A stretch of 20,072 bases of DNA from Pseudomonas_S sp047607345 (GTDB taxonomy: Bacteria; Pseudomonadota; Gammaproteobacteria; Xanthomonadales; Xanthomonadaceae): positions 1 through 20,072 of the forward strand of contig JASGDF010000195.1 in the NCBI GenBank assembly GCA_047607345.1, in the 5' to 3' direction. Position numbers and translations under genes: made by a program. Under the pieces are notes generated by a model, which saw only the letters and a list, made by a program, of their open reading frames with translations, searched no databases and was not told where the DNA came from. This document shows, one piece after another, positions 1 to 6,666 of the stretch (the first letter of the stretch is position 1; each line of letters opens with the position of its first letter).

Positions 1-1
1 C

Positions 2-1294
2 AGCTATGCCGCGGCGCCGCTGGCCGGCGCGGCCGAACCGGTGCCGCAGGCCGACGCGGGCCGGCATCCGCCGTTCGACGTGCATGCGGTGCGCCGCGAT
101 TTCCCGGTGCTGGCCGAGCGGGTCAACGGCCGCCAGTTGGTCTGGTTCGACAACGCCGCGACCACCCACAAGCCGAGCTCGGTGATCGAACGCATCAGCT
201 ATTTCTACGCACACGAGAACTCCAACATCCATCGCGCCGCGCACGAGCTCGCCGCGCGCGCCACCGACGCCTACGAGGGCGCCCGCGAGCGGGTCAAGGG
301 CTTCATCAACGCGCCGGACGTCGACGAGGTGATCTTCGTGCGCGGCACCACCGAGGCGATCAACCTGGTCGCCAAGAGCTGGGGCGGGCAGCACGTCGGC
401 GAGGGCGACGAGATCGTCGTCAGCCATCTCGAACACCATGCCAACATCGTGCCCTGGCAGCAGCTCGCCGCCGCCAAAGGCGCCAAGCTGCGAGTGATCC
501 CGGTCGACGATTCCGGCCAGGTATTGCTCGACGAGTACCGCAAGCTGCTCAACGATCGCACCAAGATCGTCGCGGTCACGCAGGTGTCCAACGCGCTCGG
601 CACGGTGGTGCCGGTCAAGCAGATCGTGGAGCTGGCGCACCGGGTCGGGGCCAAGGCGCTGGTGGACGGCGCGCAGTCGGTCTCGCACATGCGGGTGGAC
701 GTGCAGGACATCGGTGCGGACTTCTTCGTGTTCTCCGGCCACAAGGTGTTCGGCCCGACCGGGATCGGCGTGCTCTGGGGCCGGCGCGAGGTACTCGAGG
801 ACATGCCGCCATGGCAGGGCGGCGGCAACATGATTGCCGACGTCAGCTTCGAGAAGACCGTGTTCCAGCCGATCCCGAACAAGTTCGAGGCCGGCACCGG
901 CAACATCGCCGACGCGGTCGGGCTGGGTGCTGCGATCGACTACGTCAACCGCATCGGCATCGAGAACATCGCCCGCTACGAGCACGAGCTGCTGGTCTAC
1001 GGCATGCGCCGGCTGGGCGCGATCGAGGGCGTGCGGCTGATCGGCACCGCAGCCGACAAGGCCAGCGTGCTGTCGTTCGTGCTCGCCGGATACTCCACCG
1101 AGGAAGTCGGCCAGGCGCTCAACCAGGAGGGGATCGCGGTGCGCACCGGCCACCATTGCGCGCAGCCGATCCTGCGCCGCTTCGGGGTGGAGCAGACGGT
1201 GCGGCCGTCGCTGGCGTTCTACAATACGTTCGACGAGATCGACCGGCTCGTCGCCGTGGTCCAGCGACTGGCCGACCAGCGCCGCGCCGCCTGA
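2..1294 (+). CDS. Cysteine desulfurase, SufS-like, probable family 2A encapsulin cargo (5' partial)
   Basis: PLP-dependent group II (SufS/CsdA type) cysteine desulfurase, which removes sulfur from L-cysteine as an enzyme persulfide. Numbering from the in-frame GTG at 41, the sequence shows the N-terminal WFDNAATTHKP motif (35-45), EHHAN (131-135), VDGAQ (208-212), PLP-lysine motif SGHKVFGPTG with K235, and RTGHHCAQP with the catalytic cysteine C373. The catalytic domain alone accounts for the usual length of about 410 residues, yet the frame is open to the window edge with Ala/Pro-rich codons before it, so the true start lies upstream and an N-terminal extension exists. Such extensions characterise the desulfurase cargo of family 2A encapsulins; that identification is inferred from the extension and overall likeness, since the shell gene would lie outside the window. 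The next gene is a cysteine-synthase-like enzyme 44 bp downstream. An ordinary SufS with a fortuitously open upstream frame is the alternative. Confidence 0.9.
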   Translation, partial: SYAAAPLAGAAEPVPQADAGRHPPFDVHAVRRDFPVLAERVNGRQLVWFDNAATTHKPSSVIERISYFYAHENSNIHRAAHELAARATDAYEGARERVKGFINAPDVDEVIFVRGTTEAINLVAKSWGGQHVGEGDEIVVSHLEHHANIVPWQQLAAAKGAKLRVIPVDDSGQVLLDEYRKLLNDRTKIVAVTQVSNALGTVVPVKQIVELAHRVGAKALVDGAQSVSHMRVDVQDIGADFFVFSGHKVFGPTGIGVLWGRREVLEDMPPWQGGGNMIADVSFEKTVFQPIPNKFEAGTGNIADAVGLGAAIDYVNRIGIENIARYEHELLVYGMRRLGAIEGVRLIGTAADKASVLSFVLAGYSTEEVGQALNQEGIAVRTGHHCAQPILRRFGVEQTVRPSLAFYNTFDEIDRLVAVVQRLADQRRAA

Positions 1295-1300
1295 TCGAGC

Positions 1301-1320
1301 GCCGGCGCGTCTGCGCCGGC
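1301..1320 (+). other. GC-rich perfect hairpin between desulfurase and cysteine-synthase genes
   Basis: GCCGGCGC (1301-1308), a 4-nt loop, then GCGCCGGC (1313-1320) form a perfect 8-bp stem just after the desulfurase stop codon. No T-run follows, so it is not a typical intrinsic terminator. It may stabilise or separate the two cistrons in one mRNA. Chance is possible in DNA this GC-rich. Confidence 0.4.
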
Positions 1321-1338
1321 CGCTGAGAGAATCGCTCA

Positions 1339-2361
1339 ATGAACGCATCCCCGGACATCGCCGGCCTGGTTGGCGGCACGCCCCTGTTGAAGCTGCGCGC
1401 CGCCTCGGCGGCGACCGGCTGCACGATCCTGGGCAAGGCCGAGTTCCTCAATCCCGGCGGTTCGATCAAGGACCGCACCGCGCTGGGGCTGATCCTCGAC
1501 GCCGAGGCGCGCGGCGAATTGGGCGCCGGCAGCACGATCGTCGAGGGTACCGCCGGCAATACCGGGATCGGCCTGGCGATGCTCGGCGCCAGCCGCGGCT
1601 ACCGGACGATCATCACCATGCCGGAGACCCAGAGCAAGGAGAAGATCGATGCGCTGCGCGCCACCGGCGCCGAGGTGCGGCTGGTGCCGGCGGTGGCGTA
1701 TGCCAATCCGCAGCACTATGCACACCAGGCGCGGCGGCTGGCCGAGGCGATGAACGCGGCGCGGCCGGGCAGCGCCTGGTTCGCCAACCAGTTCGACAAC
1801 ACCGCCAATCTGCATTTCCACGAGCGCACCACCGGCGTGGAGATCTGGGAGCAGAGCGGTGGCGCGGTAGACGGTTTCGTCTGCGCCGCCGGCACCGCCG
1901 GTACGCTGGCCGGAGTGGGGCGGGCGTTGAAGGCGCGTAAGCCGCAGGTACGGATCGCGCTGGCCGACCCGGCGGGCTCGGCGTTGGCCAGCTATGTCAA
2001 CAGCGGCGAACTGAAGGCCGAGGGTGGTTCGATCAGCGAGGGCATCGGTTCCAGCCGGATCACCGCCAACTTCGCCGAGGCGGTGATCGACCTGGCCTGG
2101 TCGATCCCTGACCTGGAGTCGGTGCCACTGCTGCACGCGCTGATCGTCGAGGAGGGGCTCAGCGTGGGCGGTTCCAGCGGGGTCAACCTGGCCGGGGCGA
2201 TCCGGTTGGCGCGCGCATTGGGTCCGGGCCATACCGTGGTCACGATCCTGGCCGATGGCGGCACTCGCTACCAGGGCAAGCTGCTCAATCCGGCGTTCCT
2301 GCGCGACAAGGGCCTGCCGGTGCCGGCCTGGCTGGAGCCCGGCGCGGCGGCCGGCGCTTGA
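1339..2361 (+). CDS. Cysteine synthase family PLP protein
   Basis: Fold-type II PLP enzyme of the O-acetylserine sulfhydrylase/cystathionine beta-synthase superfamily, 340 aa. Visible motifs are GGTPLLKL (12-19), PGGSIKDR with the Schiff-base lysine K44, the substrate loop TAGNTG (71-76), the phosphate-cradle GTAGTLAG (185-192) and GGSSGVN (277-283). The family makes cysteine from O-acetylserine and sulfide or uses related beta-replacement chemistry. It sits 44 bp after a cysteine desulfurase, suggesting one transcript and a shared role in cysteine/persulfide metabolism. The spacing loop around 91-100 (MPETQSKEK) is like CysK-type proteins rather than threonine dehydratases. It could be CysK, CysM or a specialised paralogue acting with the desulfurase, so no gene symbol is given. 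The start at 1339 places the N-terminus close to the conserved domain; the ribosome-binding site is weak (GAGAGA near 1325). Confidence 0.88.
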   Translation: MNASPDIAGLVGGTPLLKLRAASAATGCTILGKAEFLNPGGSIKDRTALGLILDAEARGELGAGSTIVEGTAGNTGIGLAMLGASRGYRTIITMPETQSKEKIDALRATGAEVRLVPAVAYANPQHYAHQARRLAEAMNAARPGSAWFANQFDNTANLHFHERTTGVEIWEQSGGAVDGFVCAAGTAGTLAGVGRALKARKPQVRIALADPAGSALASYVNSGELKAEGGSISEGIGSSRITANFAEAVIDLAWSIPDLESVPLLHALIVEEGLSVGGSSGVNLAGAIRLARALGPGHTVVTILADGGTRYQGKLLNPAFLRDKGLPVPAWLEPGAAAGA

Positions 2362-2413
2362 TGCGCGATCGCGATCGGCGCGCCGGGTGGCGCGTCGATC
2401 CGCTCTGCCCTCG

Positions 2414-2533
2414 CTACAACCCGACGGTCAATGCCACCATCAGCGCGTAGATGCCTCTGGTACGGTGGGTTGTTGCGTTCCTTCAGCGCCTTGGCCTTCA
2501 GCCGCAGCGCGCAGAAGTAGCGGAACAGGCGGT
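2414..2533 (-). pseudogene. Decayed 3' fragment of an LpxO-like hydroxylase gene
   Basis: 2456-2533 aligns without gaps to 12886-12963, the 3' part of the intact lpxO-like gene (about 71 of 78 bases identical). 2426-2450 aligns to 12845-12869 (about 20 of 25). Between them the fragment has 5 bases where the intact gene has 16, which shifts the frame. Read on the minus strand it encodes RLFRYFCALRLKAKALKERN, then after the shift ALMVALTVGL and a stop at 2414-2416, matching the C-terminus of the intact protein. It has no start, catalytic domain or upstream half. The homology stops abruptly at 2533 and is followed by a second duplicated sequence. Confidence 0.75.
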
Positions 2534-2535
2534 AG

Positions 2536-2561
2536 TGAGGTCAGCAGATCTCTGCGATGCA
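2536..2561 (-). repeat. Duplicate of the first codons of the GH39 gene
   Basis: 26 bases here match 4744-4769 with one mismatch. At the second site they encode the start of the GH39 protein (MHRRDLLTS); here the start codon reads TTG (2560-2562) and the frame soon runs into lpxO-derived DNA out of frame. A 25/26 match inside 20 kb is far beyond chance. It abuts the lpxO 3' fragment, so the spot is a junction of two foreign pieces. Confidence 0.7.
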
Positions 2562-2650
2562 AGGCGCCACTCGAGGCCTGCGTACAGATCGCGACGCTGT
2601 CGGGCATGGGCACCTATCATGTGTGCCTCCTCTACACGCCGGACAGAACA

Positions 2651-3061
2651 ATGACGCAGCAGGCTTCGCTCGAACTCGTGCAGCGCTACTACGACGCCTT
2701 CAACCGCGGCGATTGGGACGACATGCTCGCCTGCCTTTCCGACGACGTGGCGCACGATCTCAACCAGGGCGCGCGCGAGGTCGGGCGCGAGGCGTTCTCG
2801 GCGTTCCTGGCGCGCATGAACGCCAGCTACCGCGAGCAATTGCGCGAGATCGTGCTGATGGCGGACGCGGACGGCACGCGGGTCGGCGCCGAGTACCTCG
2901 TGCACGGCGAGTACCACCACACCGATGCAGGCCTGCCGCAGGCCCGCGGCCAGGCCTACGTGCTGCCGGGCGGGGCGTTCTTCGACATCCGCGACGGCCG
3001 CATCGCGCGCGTCAGCAACTACTACAACTTGGAGGACTGGTTGCGTCAGGTGGGCGGCTGA
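2651..3061 (+). CDS. SnoaL/NTF2-like (ketosteroid-isomerase-related) protein
   Basis: Small 136-aa protein with the shape of the NTF2/SnoaL cone fold: an N-terminal helix LELVQRYYDAFNRGDWDDML (about 7-26), the segment LSDDVAHDLNQG (about 29-40) and a C-terminal strand pair ending near ISNYYNLEDWL-like sequence (here VSNYYNLEDWL, about 122-132). This resembles the steroid delta-isomerase-related group of about 130-140 aa. Members are enzymes or small-ligand binders; no substrate can be assigned. The ATG at 2651 fits the family length; an upstream in-frame ATG at 2606 would add 15 unconserved residues. It is convergent with the GH39 gene, 41 bp away, and lies just right of the lpxO/GH39 scar, so it may belong to the accessory block. 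Confidence 0.8.
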   Translation: MTQQASLELVQRYYDAFNRGDWDDMLACLSDDVAHDLNQGAREVGREAFSAFLARMNASYREQLREIVLMADADGTRVGAEYLVHGEYHHTDAGLPQARGQAYVLPGGAFFDIRDGRIARVSNYYNLEDWLRQVGG

Positions 3062-3102
3062 CGGAGCGGGATCTTCGCCAGCTTGCGTGCCTCTCCTGGT
3101 GC

Positions 3103-4770
3103 TTACTGGTTCGATTGGCGCATGCAGACCACGCTCCAGGCCGGAAGCGTGCCCTTCCAGTCCAGCCTGCCGTCGGCGTCGGCCACTCGCGTGTCCTTGG
3201 CGGTCGCCCATGCCGCCTGCCGAAGGACGGCTGTCTGCTCCCGGGTGGGCGGCTCGGGCATGCCCATCTGCTGCCAGGCGAAAACCGCATTGCCGTGCTG
3301 GCGATCAAGCGTCTCCAGCTCGAATACCGCGCCTGGCGGCAGTCCCTCCAGCTGCAGGGAAAATACCCGCGAGCTGCCCGAGGCATCCACCGCATCGGCG
3401 GCCGCCAGCGTCCGGCTGATTGGCAGGGCAACGCGCATTTCCGGCGGATAGTTATAGAAAAGCGCGGTGATCGCGCCGTTTTGCGAGTGCCGGGTGACGA
3501 TCGCGCCTTCTTCCCGGCCGAGCACTTCGTCGCCGAGCAACTGCATGAAACGGTAGGCGTGGAAGGCCGGTTTGACGATCTGCTGGTAGTTGATCAGGCC
3601 GAAGCCGCCATGGAAGATGCTGTCCTGCTTGCGGTACTCCTCGAAGAGGTCGGTGAAGACCCAGTAGGACAACGAGTCCACCAGTCCGATGGAGTCCAGG
3701 TTTGACCGGAGGATCGCTGCCGCGGCCGCCAGCGAATCGTGTGAATGGTCGAGGATCGCGGTGCTGGTGCTCCACTCGGTCAGCTGGATCTCGGCATGGG
3801 GATAGGCGCTGCGATCGACCAGCGCCCGGATCGTGCGCAGGTCGTCACGGGTGGCGTCCGCCGAGCGCCGCAGCTGTTGTGTAGCCAATTCGCCAACCTG
3901 CTCCAGGGCGAAGTCGGTCGGGTAGGGGTGGGTGGAGACGAAATCGACGGGAAGCTGGTGTTGCTGGCAATAGTCGAGGAAGTCCTGCACCCATACTGGT
4001 TGCCATGGCACGCTCAACGGATCGAACGGCTTGCCTGACTGGCGCAGCCTGGCCAGGGCATTCTGGTCGATCGTGAAGTTGCTGGTCGCCGGCCCTCCCA
4101 CGCGCAACCGGGGATCGATGCGCTTGAGCGTCAGCGCTGTGGCCCGATACAGCTCGAAATATTGTTGCTGGGTGCCATCGCGGAAGAACGGCTTGCTCAG
4201 GTTCGGCTCGTTCCATACCTCGAAATACCATTGCCGGACCTCGTCGATCCCGTAACGCTGGATGCAGTGCCTAGCGAAGGCGCTCACCAGGCCGTTCCAC
4301 TTGTCCAGGTCCTTGGGCGGGCTGCCATGGGCCTTCCACCAGAAGATCGTGTCCTTGACCGTGGCCATCGCCGACGGCGAGAAACCCAGTTCGACGAATG
4401 GCCGCACGCCCTGGGCCAGCAACCGATCAAACACGTCGTCGATGTACTGGAAGCTGTAGACCGGCGTTCCGTCGGGCTCCTCGCGGTAGACGAACATGTC
4501 GTCATGGAAGATCCCGTGGAAACGCACGTAGCGGAAACCGGCCTGATCGACCGCGATCCGTAGTGCTTCCTGCCAGGTCGCGCGCAGCGCCTCGTTGGCT
4601 CGGCCGGCGCCCACCACGCGGCTCCAGAAATGATCCAGGGGGGCTCCAGGTGCCCTGGCATCCAGCTTCAATGCCTGAGCATGTCGGGCCGACGGTCGTC
4701 CGGCCCAGGCCATGGCGGGTCGGGCCAGCGGGAGCAGGGCCAATGAGGTCAGTAGATCTCTGCGATGCAT
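3103..4770 (-). CDS. Exported glycoside hydrolase family 39 (beta-xylosidase-like)
   Basis: 555-aa protein with a retaining GH39-type TIM barrel. From the ATG at 4770, residues 1-23 form an export signal with an arginine pair (MHRRDLL) and a hydrophobic stretch ending AMA, so Tat or Sec export to the periplasm or outside is expected. The barrel carries WYFEVWNEPNL with the predicted acid/base E188, HPYPTDF (281-287), and LTEWS with the predicted nucleophile E332. Residues after about 440 look like the C-terminal beta domain of the family. GH39 enzymes cleave beta-xylosides or, in other clades, iduronides and related sugars; the substrate here is not determined. The ATG at 4770 is chosen because GGAG lies 7 bp upstream; a start at 4791 would put seven residues before the signal. 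It is divergent from the FecI-like sigma gene. Base composition looks less GC-rich than the biotin genes, consistent with transfer. Confidence 0.85.
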   Translation of the reverse strand: MHRRDLLTSLALLPLARPAMAWAGRPSARHAQALKLDARAPGAPLDHFWSRVVGAGRANEALRATWQEALRIAVDQAGFRYVRFHGIFHDDMFVYREEPDGTPVYSFQYIDDVFDRLLAQGVRPFVELGFSPSAMATVKDTIFWWKAHGSPPKDLDKWNGLVSAFARHCIQRYGIDEVRQWYFEVWNEPNLSKPFFRDGTQQQYFELYRATALTLKRIDPRLRVGGPATSNFTIDQNALARLRQSGKPFDPLSVPWQPVWVQDFLDYCQQHQLPVDFVSTHPYPTDFALEQVGELATQQLRRSADATRDDLRTIRALVDRSAYPHAEIQLTEWSTSTAILDHSHDSLAAAAAILRSNLDSIGLVDSLSYWVFTDLFEEYRKQDSIFHGGFGLINYQQIVKPAFHAYRFMQLLGDEVLGREEGAIVTRHSQNGAITALFYNYPPEMRVALPISRTLAAADAVDASGSSRVFSLQLEGLPPGAVFELETLDRQHGNAVFAWQQMGMPEPPTREQTAVLRQAAWATAKDTRVADADGRLDWKGTLPAWSVVCMRQSNQ

Positions 4771-4815
4771 GGAGTCGCTCCGGTGGAACACATCGGCAGA
4801 TGGTGAGCCCGCCGT

Positions 4816-4835
4816 TACCTATTGGTTAGCAGGTA
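4816..4835. promoter_or_regulatory. Imperfect dyad upstream of the GH39 gene
   Basis: TACCT (4816-4820) and AGGTA (4831-4835) flank a 10-bp AT-richer centre, about 45 bp upstream of the GH39 start. The size and place would suit an operator of a sugar-responsive repressor, but there is no regulator gene nearby and the arms are short. Speculative. Confidence 0.2.
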
Positions 4836-4931
4836 TGGGTTGCCCAGGCCGGGGGGAGATGGAAAATCCCGGGCGCAGAGCCACGGTAGCAGCTGCCGCC
4901 CTGGGTGGATCGTTCATCGGGCCGGCGGGCG

Positions 4932-4961
4932 TTGCGCCAAACGCCTCGATTTTGGTATAAA
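4932..4961 (+). promoter_or_regulatory. Candidate sigma-70 promoter for the fecI-like operon
   Basis: TTGCGC (4932-4937), an 18-bp spacer and TATAAA (4956-4961) form a fair sigma-70 promoter about 50 bp upstream of the sigma-factor start. The -10 overlaps the Fur-box-like dyad, giving a simple route to iron repression. Confidence 0.5.
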
Positions 4962-4979
4962 TGAGAATAATTTCCATTT
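4959..4979. promoter_or_regulatory. Fur-box-like operator upstream of the fecI-like gene
   Basis: 21 bases with AAATG and CATTT arms around an AT-rich centre (GAGAATAATTT), resembling the Fur 19-bp palindrome. It is a marked AT-rich island in GC-rich DNA, overlaps the candidate -10, and lies 30 bp before a FecI-type sigma gene, the expected location for iron-responsive repression. Confidence 0.6.
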
Positions 4980-5009
4980 AGGCCATGTGCCATCCCGGCG
5001 GGCGCCCCC

Positions 5010-5519
5010 ATGAGTACCGTGCACCCACCCGTGCAGCAAGAACTGCATGCGCTTTACTGCGGTCATCACAGTTGGTTGCAAGGTTGGCTGCGCCGCCGCT
5101 TGGGTGACGCCTTTGTGGCTGCGGACCTGGCGCAGGACACCTTCGTCAGTGTGATGCAAGCCGGATCGGTCGATGAAATCCGCGAGCCGCGTCCGTTCCT
5201 GGCCACTGTCGCGCGCCGGTTGGTTGCCCACCATTACCGCCGCAAGCTTCTGGAAACCACCTATCTGGAAATGCTGGCCGCGCTGCCGGAAGACCTGGCA
5301 CCGGCGCCGGAGGAGCGCCTGCTGGCGCTGGAAACCCTGCAGCAGATCGATGATGTACTGGACGGGCTGCCGGCCAGGGTAAGGGAGGCCTTCCTGCTGG
5401 CCCACCTGGAGGGGCTGAGCTATGCCCAGATTGCGGAACGCATCAATGTGTCGACAAGCTCGGTCAAGCAGTATCTGACGCGGGCCAACCGGCATTGCCT
5501 GTTCGCGCTGGTGCCATAG
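5010..5519 (+). CDS. FecI-like ECF RNA polymerase sigma factor
   Basis: 169-aa extracytoplasmic-function sigma factor of the iron-starvation FecI group. Region 2 covers about residues 10-75 (LYCGHHSWLQGWLRRRLGD, ADLAQDTFVSVM) and region 4 about 105-165, with helix-turn-helix sequence LEGLSYAQIAERINVSTSSV near 131-150. It directs transcription of a TonB-dependent receptor when its FecR partner relays a signal from the outer membrane. The fecR-like gene follows 10 bp downstream and the receptor with STN domain comes next, the canonical cell-surface signalling order. A Fur-box-like dyad overlaps its promoter. Length is normal for the group. Confidence 0.93.
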   Translation: MSTVHPPVQQELHALYCGHHSWLQGWLRRRLGDAFVAADLAQDTFVSVMQAGSVDEIREPRPFLATVARRLVAHHYRRKLLETTYLEMLAALPEDLAPAPEERLLALETLQQIDDVLDGLPARVREAFLLAHLEGLSYAQIAERINVSTSSVKQYLTRANRHCLFALVP

Positions 5520-5529
5520 GACTGCCCGC

Positions 5530-6552
5530 ATGTCTACGATGTCCCGACGCAGCAGTCGCGTCACGTCGCCGATGGCCGGTGGGCAGCCCATCAGCGAAAC
5601 CGTCGCCGACCAGGCCGCCGAGTGGCTGACGCTGCTGATGTCCGGCGAGAACAATGAAGAGCAACATCGCCGCTGGAGGCAATGGCGCGGAGCGCATCCT
5701 GATCACGAGCGTGCCTGGCAACATGTCGAGGCGGTCACCCAACGGATGAAGGTGCTGGAGTCAGGCGTCGGCTATCGCGTGTTGTCGCCCTATGCCAGCC
5801 CGGCTTCGCGCAGCCGTCGCAAGCTGCTCAACGCTTTTTTGTGGGGGGGCGTTGCTATTGGCGGTGGCGGCCTGCTGGTTTCGCGGACCCCTGCCGTGCA
5901 GCGCACGCTGGCTACCCATCGCACCGGTGCCGGCGAGCAGCGCAGCTTCATCCTGCATGATGGAAGCAACGTCACCCTCGACACCGCCAGTGCGATCGAC
6001 GTGCGGTTCGATGGCGAGTACAGGCTGCTTCGCCTGGTCGAAGGCGAGGTGTTCGTCGTCACCGCGCATGCGCTAGGTGGGCCGGAGGATCGCAGGCCTT
6101 TCCTGGTCAAGACCGCCGAGGGGTGCATTCGTGCCCTCGGTACACGCTTCTCGGTGCGGCAATGGAATGGCCGGACCAGCGTATCGGTGCTGGAGAGCGC
6201 GGTGGAAATAACCCCGAGTGCCGGAGGCTTGCCGCGCATCGTCCGGGCCGGCGAGCACGCATCCTTCACCCGGCAGGCGATTGCGCCGCCGAGGGCGCTG
6301 GCCGAGTCCGACAATGCGTGGATGCGCGGCCAGATCGTGGCCGAAAACATGCGGCTGAGCGATTTCCTGCAGGAGTTGGAGCGTTATCGCCCGGGCCTGG
6401 TGCGTTATGACCCGGCGGTCGCCGACCTGCATCTGTCGGGGGTGTTCCCCCTGCGCGACACCGACCGCATCCTGGCGACGCTGCCCAACGTGCTGCCGGT
6501 ACAGGTGAGGCTGCGCACGCGCTGGTGGGTAAGCGTCGAACTCGCCGAATGA
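5530..6552 (+). CDS. FecR-like anti-sigma factor
   Basis: 340-aa inner-membrane regulator. An N-terminal cytoplasmic domain (about 22-75, ADQAAEWLTLLMSGE, HRRWRQWRGAHPDHERAWQ) matches the FecR N-terminal DUF4880 pattern that binds the sigma factor. One membrane segment (about 99-118, LLNAFLWGGVAIGGGGLLVS) follows, then a periplasmic FecR domain (about 133-230) with ILHDGSNVTLDTASAIDVRF and the TRFSVR segment. The C-terminal part (about 265-340) would meet the STN domain of the receptor. It lies 10 bp after the sigma gene and 114 bp before the receptor start. A second ATG at 5539 is possible. It probably acts both to hold and to activate its sigma factor, as in the Fec system. Confidence 0.92.
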   Translation: MSTMSRRSSRVTSPMAGGQPISETVADQAAEWLTLLMSGENNEEQHRRWRQWRGAHPDHERAWQHVEAVTQRMKVLESGVGYRVLSPYASPASRSRRKLLNAFLWGGVAIGGGGLLVSRTPAVQRTLATHRTGAGEQRSFILHDGSNVTLDTASAIDVRFDGEYRLLRLVEGEVFVVTAHALGGPEDRRPFLVKTAEGCIRALGTRFSVRQWNGRTSVSVLESAVEITPSAGGLPRIVRAGEHASFTRQAIAPPRALAESDNAWMRGQIVAENMRLSDFLQELERYRPGLVRYDPAVADLHLSGVFPLRDTDRILATLPNVLPVQVRLRTRWWVSVELAE

Positions 6553-6620
6553 TCGTTGCCGGCCAGCCGCGGGCGATAGAAAGTTTCAGATCGGTCTGCC
6601 CGATTTCCGTTCTCGCGGCA

Positions 6621-6661
6621 CCTACCAAGTAAGAGCTTCATCTTTCGTTCCTACTTGGAGG
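6621..6661 (+). promoter_or_regulatory. 5'UTR hairpin covering the receptor Shine-Dalgarno
   Basis: CCAAGTA (6625-6631) is perfectly complementary to TACTTGG (6652-6658). With one bulged A the stem extends by CCT (6621-6623) pairing with AGG (6659-6661), giving 10 pairs around a 20-nt loop. The right arm contains the whole GGAGG ribosome-binding site (6657-6661), 5 nt before the ATG at 6667. If it forms in the mRNA, receptor translation would be blocked or reduced until it opens. Confidence 0.5.
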
Positions 6662-6666
6662 CACTC

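Noticed and set aside
41..43. GTG at 41 as the true desulfurase start
   Set aside because: The frame is open upstream to the window edge with biased Ala/Pro codons and there is no ribosome-binding site before 41, so the gene more likely begins outside the window.
2562..2650. Promoter or small RNA upstream of the SnoaL-like gene
   Set aside because: A TATCAT near 2614 is the only hint and no matching -35 is seen; nothing firm can be claimed.
2557..3705. Plus-strand open frame of about 380 codons across the SnoaL-like gene and the GH39 3' end
   Set aside because: It covers two well-supported genes in other frames and its product is low-complexity and Arg-rich.
4744..4769. The 26-bp sequence shared with 2536-2561 as an attachment site or regulator-binding site
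   Set aside because: It is the coding start of the GH39 gene and has no dyad of its own beyond a BglII-type hexamer; a duplicated gene start explains it better, though the site-specific option is not disproved.
6588..6606. ATCGG/CCGAT hairpin after fecR as an intrinsic terminator
   Set aside because: The stem is only 5 bp and no T-run follows it; too weak to call.
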